From: Bacteroidota bacterium
Lineage (GTDB): Bacteria > Bacteroidota > Rhodothermia > Rhodothermales > Rubricoccaceae
Length of the DNA: 5,203 nucleotides
Reading direction: 5' to 3'
NCBI GenBank assembly: GCA_022564455.1
Contig: JADFLK010000190.1
Span: 1 to 5,203 of the forward strand
Positions 1-5,203 of the stretch are shown piece by piece; position 1 is the first letter of the stretch; each line of letters begins with the position of its first letter. The position numbers were made by a program, and so were the translations under genes. The notes under the pieces are model-generated. The model saw only the letters and a list, made by a program, of their open reading frames with translations, did no database searches and had not been told where the DNA came from.

Positions 1-2
1 AG

Positions 3-155
3 GGATTCTTGGAACTCCCGAACGGCATTCCCTCGCACGATACATTTGGACGGGTCTTCGCCCGTATAGACCCCGAACAGTTTCAAGTCTGCTTTATAGA
101 GTGGGTTAGGGCAATTAATGAACTGACCGAAGGGCAGGTGGTGGCCATTGACGGC
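3..155 (+). mobile_element. ISAs1-family insertion sequence remnant (internal transposase segment)
   Basis: Only the segment coding for the transposase region around the first catalytic Asp is present. The right-hand part of the element, with the remaining DDE residues and the right terminal inverted repeat, is absent: the coding text diverges at about 153-160 and I see nothing transposase-like downstream. The retained segment has no internal stop or frameshift and keeps family-typical wording, so the loss of the rest appears recent or artificial rather than the result of slow decay. The left terminal repeat would lie outside the window. Confidence 0.7.
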
Positions 156-239
156 GAAGCTCTTCCAAGCGGTTCGTACTTCGTTCGCGTTTCGGGAGAG
201 ACGTTCGTGGATGCTCTGCAGGTCACGCTGGCAAAGTAA
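3..239 (+). pseudogene. ISAs1-family transposase fragment fused in frame to a T9SS-like C-terminal tail; 5' end outside window
   Basis: The frame is open at the left edge (codons GGA TTC precede the TTG at 9), so the beginning lies outside. Counting from that TTG, residues 1-49 (ELPNGIPSHDTFGRVFARI through VVAIDG) match the conserved region before and including the first catalytic Asp of ISAs1/H-repeat DDE transposases; the Asp is D48. The family normally continues 'AIDGKTLRRS', followed by over 200 residues carrying the other two catalytic acids. Here the text changes to EALPSGSYFVRVSGETF and ends after 76 residues in VTLAK-stop. That ending (LPSG-x-YFVRV-x-G followed by a short beta strand and a terminal Lys) resembles the type A sorting domain of proteins exported by the type IX system. 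The frame cannot encode an active transposase. The transposase identity is firm; the T9SS reading rests on about 27 residues and is moderate. It could be an insertion remnant inside an exported-protein gene, a deletion product, or an assembly join. Confidence 0.8.
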
Positions 240-638
240 TCTGAGGAACACGTCTATCTGGCCGAGCGCGCGAAACGTAGTGCTTCGAAGCATCATTCAC
301 AATCAGGCTTTTCGATGTAAACATGAACGAGCCTGCTGCTGCCCCGGCACAGGCCAAGGGCGACTGGATGACGGAATATTTCGTGCCGTTCGAGGCCACG
401 TTACTCGCGTGCTTGACAAGCGGTCCGCCAGGCTATTTCTTCCTCGAAAAGCACACTGCGTCGGACAAGATGAGCCTTTCGTGTTGTGTTGTGATCCCCG
501 TGCAGTTCTGAGCCAGGGCCGCAGCAGACTCAAAACAGGATGTCATGGAAAGGGCAAAAACGTGTCCCTACCGTTGCGACATAAGCGAAACGTGCGGCTT
601 TGCCGTTACATTGAAACACGCACATCAGCGAGGTCCCC
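240..638. other. Intergenic stretch with no recognisable gene
   Basis: I see no supported gene, tRNA or strong hairpin terminator in these 399 bases. A 62-codon frame at 323-511 (+) and a 76-codon frame at 303-533 (-) exist, but neither has a ribosome binding site or a protein I recognise, and both contain runs of Cys and Arg typical of chance translation. A weak inverted repeat (CAGGCT at 304-309, AGCCTG at 330-335) is too short to interpret. The promoter of the lipoprotein gene at 639 presumably lies in the last 100 bases, but no convincing promoter pair is visible. Confidence 0.5.
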
Positions 639-1052
639 ATGTCAACCGCCCGTTTATTCCCAACGTTTGCGCTAGCCCTGCTTCTGCTTTCGGGCTGTGC
701 AGCGTCCAACTATACTGCTGACGCCTCCGAACAGGCTTCCATCGAAAACGTGGGAGACCTCGTAATGCACCTCGGCCGCCAGGGCTACGTGCTGCGCTCA
801 ACCCATCTCGTTTTCCCTTTCGCCCTGGCTGAGATCGGATACGAGTACCGGATTCGGGGGGAGCGCATCCGGATTTATGAGTTCGAGACACCGGAAGACG
901 CTGAGCGTGCCGTGTACGACTTCCTGATCGACACGCGTGGCGGCAACCAAACCAGCGTGTACCGGTACGGCTCGCTGATGGTGGCCTATGCTGGGCGGAG
1001 TCCATCGCTCCAGCTTTCGCTTACTCACGCTTTGGGTCCGGAGGTCTACTAG
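639..1052 (+). CDS. Small secreted lipoprotein of unknown function
   Basis: The 137-residue product starts with a short basic N-terminus (Arg5), a hydrophobic stretch at about 6-17 and a lipobox LSGC with Cys20 as the predicted lipidated residue, so it should be exported by Sec, processed by signal peptidase II and anchored in a membrane. The mature part (about 115 residues) has mixed alpha/beta character: a 'DLVMHLGRQGY' segment, a YEYRIRGERIRIYEF strand pair, an 'EDAERAVYDFL' helix, and a final strand with LMVAYAG. From memory this order resembles small bacterial lipoproteins in which a 'vyEF...eaA' segment is followed by a 'g.livvY.G' strand; I cannot name a family. The ATG at 639 is supported by GAGG at 630-633, five bases upstream. 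Its stop overlaps that of the convergent phosphopantetheinyl transferase gene, leaving no room for a terminator between them. The gene stands alone on its strand. Lipoprotein status is well supported; function is unknown. Confidence 0.85.
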   Translation: MSTARLFPTFALALLLLSGCAASNYTADASEQASIENVGDLVMHLGRQGYVLRSTHLVFPFALAEIGYEYRIRGERIRIYEFETPEDAERAVYDFLIDTRGGNQTSVYRYGSLMVAYAGRSPSLQLSLTHALGPEVY

Positions 1053-1053
1053 T
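1048..1053. other. ACTAGT palindrome holding the stop codons of two convergent genes
   Basis: The plus-strand lipoprotein gene ends in TAG at 1050-1052 and the minus-strand phosphopantetheinyl transferase gene ends in TAG read from 1051 to 1049. Both stops are parts of the same six-base palindrome, so the two coding regions overlap by four bases tail to tail. No hairpin terminator is seen in either gene near this point, so each transcript probably runs into the antisense of the other gene. Confidence 0.85.
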
Positions 1054-1687
1054 CAAGAAAGGCCAGCGTTATCCAGAAGCCCTCCCTGCGGGTGTAGCGC
1101 AGGTTCCACGACGGGCCGTCGTCCATGTGCGCGTGGCCCGTACCATCTGATAGGTCATCGAGGCGGACGGACTGCGCGGAACGCCGAAAGCCAGTGCGTA
1201 GACCTTTAAGCACGGCTTCCTTTAGTGAAAACAGGAGTACCGTCGCTTCGTTGTGGCCGAGGCCAAGCGTTTCGAGTAGGCCGTACTCGTCGGGGTGGAG
1301 GATGCGGCGGTAGAGGTCGTCGCGGCGAGGAACGATTTCCTCCAGATCGACGCCGATCGGGCGCTCGGCTATTACGGCGATGGATTGTGCGGAGGCGCCG
1401 TGCCCGGCATGGCTGATGGACACGTGAATCGGATGCCCCTCAACGACAACCCCGCCGTCGGAGGCCACAGCGAGTGGCACCTCAACCGGTGCAATATCCA
1501 GCCTTTCCGCGAGGAGGCAGCGCGCCGCGATCCTTCCAAACGCAAACCCACGACGCCGATCCAGGTAGCCAAACGATTCCATACGGGCCAGCTCATCACG
1601 TGAAAGCACCACCGACGGATCGTCCACAACGCCCTCGGCGGGAACGACCCTCCATCTGACATCTTTTGGAACTTCGAGAAACAGCAT
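1049..1687 (-). CDS. 4'-phosphopantetheinyl transferase, Sfp/AcpS superfamily
   Basis: Enzymes of this family move the 4'-phosphopantetheine arm from coenzyme A to a serine of a carrier protein, turning apo-ACP or PCP domains of fatty acid, polyketide or peptide synthases into the active holo form. With ATG 1687 as start the protein has 212 residues, the usual size for the Sfp/Gsp pseudo-dimer type. Visible motifs: G51-R52..R56 (GRIAAR, CoA-phosphate region), H88-V-S-I-S-H93, the Mg-binding signature I-G-V-D114-L-E116, and F153-S-L-K156-E157-A-V-L-K161-G-L, the family's W/FxxKEAxxK motif. All expected acidic metal ligands are present, so it should be active. A TTG at 1696 would add three residues (MSF); neither start has a good ribosome binding site, and ATG is preferred for the codon alone. 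It is divergent from the acyl-CoA dehydrogenase/methyltransferase pair and convergent with the lipoprotein gene. Family assignment is firm; the carrier protein it serves is unknown. Confidence 0.93.
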   Translation of the reverse strand: MLFLEVPKDVRWRVVPAEGVVDDPSVVLSRDELARMESFGYLDRRRGFAFGRIAARCLLAERLDIAPVEVPLAVASDGGVVVEGHPIHVSISHAGHGASAQSIAVIAERPIGVDLEEIVPRRDDLYRRILHPDEYGLLETLGLGHNEATVLLFSLKEAVLKGLRTGFRRSAQSVRLDDLSDGTGHAHMDDGPSWNLRYTRREGFWITLAFLD

Positions 1688-1892
1688 AAATGACAAAGCT
1701 GACGGATATAGGTAGGTGCCCGCCTGGAGACTTCAGAGTAAGCCGAATTGATGTTTACGCCTGCTCTGACAAAATCTGGAGTAGACGTGGTTTACATTGG
1801 CCGGGCCTGTATTTTGATGGTGATTCGGCTGGCTATGAGGAGTCGGCCGATTGACATTACCTCCCTCCCGCATACCTGCGGAGTTTACGCCC
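1688..1892. promoter_or_regulatory. Divergent intergenic region between phosphopantetheinyl transferase and dehydrogenase genes
   Basis: About 200 bases separate the two divergent starts, and promoters for both directions are expected here. It is clearly poorer in GC than the flanking genes (27 of 60 bases in 1741-1800 are G or C by hand count, against about 60-75% within the genes). TTTACA (1791-1796) and TATTTTGA (1810-1817) are AT-rich boxes in the right area, but their spacing fits neither the sigma-70 nor the Bacteroidota (-33 TTG, -7 TAnnTTTG) pattern, so no promoter is assigned. The only solid signal is GGAG at 1880-1883, nine bases before the ATG at 1893. Confidence 0.4.
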
Positions 1893-3464
1893 ATGAGCGC
1901 CTTCCCGCTCACAACGCTCGGCGAAGCCGGCCCTATGCAACGAGTTCGCCAGAGCTTTTCCGACTTTCTCGACTGCTATCGTGCGCGTCTGCACGAGGTG
2001 TTCCATACGCGGACCTCGGCCGACCGGCTCAACCTCGAACGCGGCTTGCCGACATGGGTACTAGGTCTGGTTCGGGAGGTCGATCCGCTAACGGTGTACG
2101 TCCCGCGTGAGTACGGAGGCCGAGGCAATATCCTCTCGGAGTGCCTCTCGATGCTGGAGGCCACGGGGTACGAGTCCCTGCCCCTCTGCCTGACGGTGGG
2201 CATCAGCGGAGGATTGTTCCTCCAGCCCGTCGGCAAGTACGGCTCGGAGGCCATCAGGCACACGGTCTACGACGGTGTTTTAGCCGAAAAGAAGATGGGC
2301 GGGCTGATGATCACGGAGCCCGACTACGGCACCGGCGCGCTAAGCATGCAGACGGCCTGCACGGCCACCGGCCGCGATTCGTACCACATTGAAGGCACCA
2401 AGCACTGGGCGGGCCTTACCGGCTGGGCCGATTACTGGCTCCTCACGGCTCGCGCGCGCGCCTCCGACGGCAACCTCCGCCGCGACATCGAATTTTTCGT
2501 GTGCGACGTCCACGCGCCCGGCCAGCACATCGAAGTCGAAGAGGTTTACAATAACCTTGGCCTGCGGATGATCCCGTATGGCCTTAACAAGATTGATGTG
2601 GAAGTGCCCGCCATTGCGCGGCTCAATCCGAAATCGACCGGCATCAAGATGATGCTCGACATCCTCCACCGGAGCCGCTTGCAATTCCCCGGCATGGCCA
2701 TGGGCTTCCTCCGGAGGATGCTGGACGAGGCCGTAGAGCAATCCCGGGAGCGCTTCGTCGGCGGCAAGCCGCTCTTCGACTACGACCAGGTGAAAGCGCG
2801 CCTGGCCCGCCTCCAGGCCAGTGTTACAGCCTGCGCGGCCATGTGCCTTCATTCCTCCGAGAACGCAGGAGTGGAGCGCGATCTCTCCGGCGAAGGCCTC
2901 AAGGCCAACGCCATGAAAACCGTGGTGACGGACCTCATGCACGAAGCTTCGCACTCGCTCCTGCAGCTCATGGGCGCCAAGGGCTTCCGGCTGGATCACA
3001 TCGCCGGCCGCTCGACGGTCGACAGCCGCCCCTTCCAGATTTTCGAGGGCTCGAACGACATCCTCTACGCGCAGATTTCGGAATCGGTGCTAAAGAGCAT
3101 GCGCAAAATGAAGGAGAGCAACCTCTACAAGTACCTCAAGCAAGACGACAGCACGGCGCGCGCCGCCGACTACTTCCGCGACGTGCTGTCGTTCGATGTG
3201 GATTGGTCGCTGCCGCAGCGCAAGCTCGTGGACCTCGGCAAGGCTCTCGGCCGCATCATGTCGATGGAGATGACCATTGAGATGGGCGAGCGCGGCTACC
3301 GGCAGGATCTGATTACCAACGCGCTGGAGGAGTTCCGCGCGGAAGTCAACGGCATCATGGAAACGTACCGTACGGGTGGCCTGACGGCCGTGATTGAGGA
3401 CTACCGCGACGACAGCGGCTGGCTCCAGTTTGTTGAGACGGCAGCCGTGCGCTCGGTGGGATAG
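1893..3464 (+). CDS. Acyl-CoA dehydrogenase family flavoprotein with long C-terminal extension
   Basis: FAD enzymes of this family remove hydrogens from the alpha and beta carbons of acyl thioesters. From ATG 1893 (GGAG nine bases upstream) the product has 523 residues, against about 380 for a simple family member. An N-terminal helical domain (about 1-130, with VPREYGGRG at 70-78) precedes the beta-domain flavin loop M139-I-T-E-P-D144-YGTGA and H171-W172-A-G-L-T-G-W-A-D180. The C-terminal helical domain has R285-E-R-F-V-G-G-K-P293, Q358-L-M-G-A-K-G-F365 and F384-E385-G-S-N-D389. E385 aligns with the catalytic base of medium-chain dehydrogenase. Two FAD-contact motifs deviate: the usual R-x-Q-F is R-F-V-G, and the usual QLxGGxGF is QLMGAKGF. 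Residues from about 400 on form a roughly 120-residue mainly helical tail, comparable in position to the extra domain of VLCAD/ACAD9-type enzymes but not recognised. An in-frame TTG at 1851 lacks a binding site and is less likely. It is followed 8 bases later by a methyltransferase gene. The substrate (CoA or ACP thioester) is unknown. Confidence 0.9.
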   Translation: MSAFPLTTLGEAGPMQRVRQSFSDFLDCYRARLHEVFHTRTSADRLNLERGLPTWVLGLVREVDPLTVYVPREYGGRGNILSECLSMLEATGYESLPLCLTVGISGGLFLQPVGKYGSEAIRHTVYDGVLAEKKMGGLMITEPDYGTGALSMQTACTATGRDSYHIEGTKHWAGLTGWADYWLLTARARASDGNLRRDIEFFVCDVHAPGQHIEVEEVYNNLGLRMIPYGLNKIDVEVPAIARLNPKSTGIKMMLDILHRSRLQFPGMAMGFLRRMLDEAVEQSRERFVGGKPLFDYDQVKARLARLQASVTACAAMCLHSSENAGVERDLSGEGLKANAMKTVVTDLMHEASHSLLQLMGAKGFRLDHIAGRSTVDSRPFQIFEGSNDILYAQISESVLKSMRKMKESNLYKYLKQDDSTARAADYFRDVLSFDVDWSLPQRKLVDLGKALGRIMSMEMTIEMGERGYRQDLITNALEEFRAEVNGIMETYRTGGLTAVIEDYRDDSGWLQFVETAAVRSVG

Positions 3465-3472
3465 CTTGCCGT

Positions 3473-4141
3473 ATGCCGTCGGCAAATACGAACGTCCACA
3501 TCCCGTACGACCTCCAGCACAAGCCTTACCACAAGGCCGTTGCGGATCTGGTGCGGGAGCACGTGCCTGAAAAGGGCGAGGTACTCGATATCGGCTGCGG
3601 CGTCGGCCACACATTGGTGGAGGTTCAGCAACAGCGCCCCGATCTCCGTCTGGTCGCTTCCGACATGGATGCGAAGTGCCTCGCCATCACGGCCGACCGC
3701 GTCGATCTCAGCGAATCGATTCAGGCGACGGCCGACCATCTCTTTCCGACAGAGCGGCAATTCGACTGCGTGATAGCCTCACACGTGCTGGAGCACACCT
3801 ACCATCAGGTCGATTTTGTTCGAGGAGTGATGGGCCTGCTCAAGCCCGGCGGCGTGGCTGTGCTGGCCGTCCCCAACCCTGTCCGTCCGACGGTCGTGTG
3901 GAGCAACCTGTTTCGCCGCCACTATGTGAACCGGGGCCACGTCGTAGCCTGGGACCGTTCGCACTGGATCAACTTCCTTGAGAATATTCTCGATCTCAAC
4001 GTCGTGGAGTACGCCTCCGACTTTGTGCCGCTGCCGCTCGTGAGTGGCTTGCCTGTCTTCCGGCGCCTGGAAGCAGGCCTGGCACGCCTGACGCCCTGGC
4101 TGGCCTTCTCGAACATCGCCGTTGTACGGAAGGAATCCTAG
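3473..4141 (+). CDS. Class I SAM-dependent methyltransferase (Methyltransf_11/25/UbiE-like)
   Basis: The 222-residue protein carries a Rossmann-type methyltransferase domain. Motif I is V37-L-D39-I-G41-C-G43-V-G45, the glycine-rich SAM loop; A62-S-D64-M-D66 is the acidic end of strand beta-2 that holds the SAM ribose; D98-C-V-I-A-S-H-V-L-E-H108 is the post-I strand and helix typical of small-molecule methyltransferases; L122-L-K-P-G-G-V-A-V-L-A-V-P-N135 is motif III. The last 80 residues (aromatic W143, W160, W165 and a Leu/Pro-rich segment 185-210) probably form the substrate cap. There is no signal peptide, so it acts in the cytosol. ATG 3473 lies 8 bases after the dehydrogenase stop with only a weak G-rich site upstream (around 3457-3461), which fits translational coupling in a two-gene operon ended by the terminator at 4153. 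Related domains methylate quinones, lipids, sugars or natural products; this sequence does not tell which. Confidence 0.9.
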   Translation: MPSANTNVHIPYDLQHKPYHKAVADLVREHVPEKGEVLDIGCGVGHTLVEVQQQRPDLRLVASDMDAKCLAITADRVDLSESIQATADHLFPTERQFDCVIASHVLEHTYHQVDFVRGVMGLLKPGGVAVLAVPNPVRPTVVWSNLFRRHYVNRGHVVAWDRSHWINFLENILDLNVVEYASDFVPLPLVSGLPVFRRLEAGLARLTPWLAFSNIAVVRKES

Positions 4142-4152
4142 GCATAACGCAT

Positions 4153-4184
4153 ACGGGCAGCGAGTTCGACTCGCTGCCCGTTTT
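4153..4184 (+). terminator. Intrinsic (rho-independent) terminator of the dehydrogenase-methyltransferase operon
   Basis: A perfect 11-bp GC-rich stem, CGGGCAGCGAG (4154-4164) with CTCGCTGCCCG (4170-4180), closes a five-base TTCGA loop and can be extended by one A-T pair (4153/4181). It is followed by TTTT and then a T-rich run (TTTTGACTTTGTCTTTC). It begins 12 bases after the methyltransferase stop. On the minus strand the same hairpin lies in the 3' trailer of the dismutase-chimera gene but is followed by TATGCG rather than a T run, so efficient termination is expected only rightward. Confidence 0.9.
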
Positions 4185-4207
4185 GACTTTGTCTTTCGGA
4201 GGGGAAA

Positions 4208-5203
<996 letters not shown>

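Noticed and set aside
304..335. CAGGCT...AGCCTG inverted repeat as a terminator for the transposase fusion
   Set aside because: The stem is six base pairs with a 20-base loop and no T run follows.
413..439. TTGACA box (413-418) with TATTTC (434-439) as a sigma-70 promoter
   Set aside because: The spacer is only 15 bases, the second box is poor, and the next gene starts 200 bases downstream; the Bacteroidota-type consensus is also not met.
323..511. 62-codon frame in the intergenic stretch as a small gene
   Set aside because: There is no ribosome binding site before the ATG, no recognisable domain and no conserved neighbour; it may be chance.
148..675. 175-codon plus-strand frame spanning the transposase remnant, the gap and the lipoprotein start
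   Set aside because: It overlaps two better-supported frames, is rich in Arg, Ser and Cys and resembles nothing known to me.
1851..1892. TTG at 1851 as the start of the dehydrogenase
   Set aside because: There is no binding site in front of it, whereas ATG 1893 has GGAG nine bases upstream; the extra 14 residues are Pro-rich and unlike the family.
2340..2999. 219-codon minus-strand frame opposite the dehydrogenase gene
   Set aside because: It is the antisense shadow of a well-supported gene in GC-rich DNA; the translation is His/Gly/Ala-rich with no family signature and no ribosome binding site.

Overview
The window reads like high-GC chromosomal DNA from a member of the Bacteroidota/Rhodothermota side of the tree, possibly a marine Rhodothermia relative. 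This rests mainly on a probable type IX secretion (T9SS) C-terminal tail near the left edge and on the style of the Mn-type superoxide dismutase. It is an inference, not a taxonomic proof.

Left region (1-638): an open frame enters from the left edge. It begins as an ISAs1-family transposase, then changes after the 'AIDG' motif into what looks like the last residues of a T9SS-exported protein, and stops at 239. About 400 bases with no recognisable gene follow.

Middle region (639-4184): a small lipoprotein gene (+) converges on a 4'-phosphopantetheinyl transferase gene (-). The two stop codons sit inside one ACTAGT palindrome. Divergent from the transferase, after about 200 bases of lower-GC intergenic DNA, a two-gene unit runs rightward: a long acyl-CoA dehydrogenase-like flavoprotein, then 8 bases later a class I SAM-dependent methyltransferase. 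A strong intrinsic terminator closes it. A carrier-protein activating enzyme, an acyl dehydrogenase and a methyltransferase side by side would suit lipid or natural-product tailoring on an acyl-carrier protein, but no carrier protein or synthase is visible here, so this remains a hypothesis.

Right region (4208-5203): one leftward frame is open at the right edge. Its downstream half is the C-terminal three quarters of an Fe/Mn superoxide dismutase. Its upstream half is the N-terminal part of a COG2187-type (aminoglycoside-phosphotransferase-like) kinase. The two meet in frame at 'EGHADL', a motif that fits both families. The product would lack the first dismutase metal ligand and the kinase residues after the catalytic loop. 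The chimera is either a real recombination product or a sequence-assembly join.

The most notable feature is that both edge frames are in-frame chimeras of unrelated proteins, each joined at a short motif shared by the partners.
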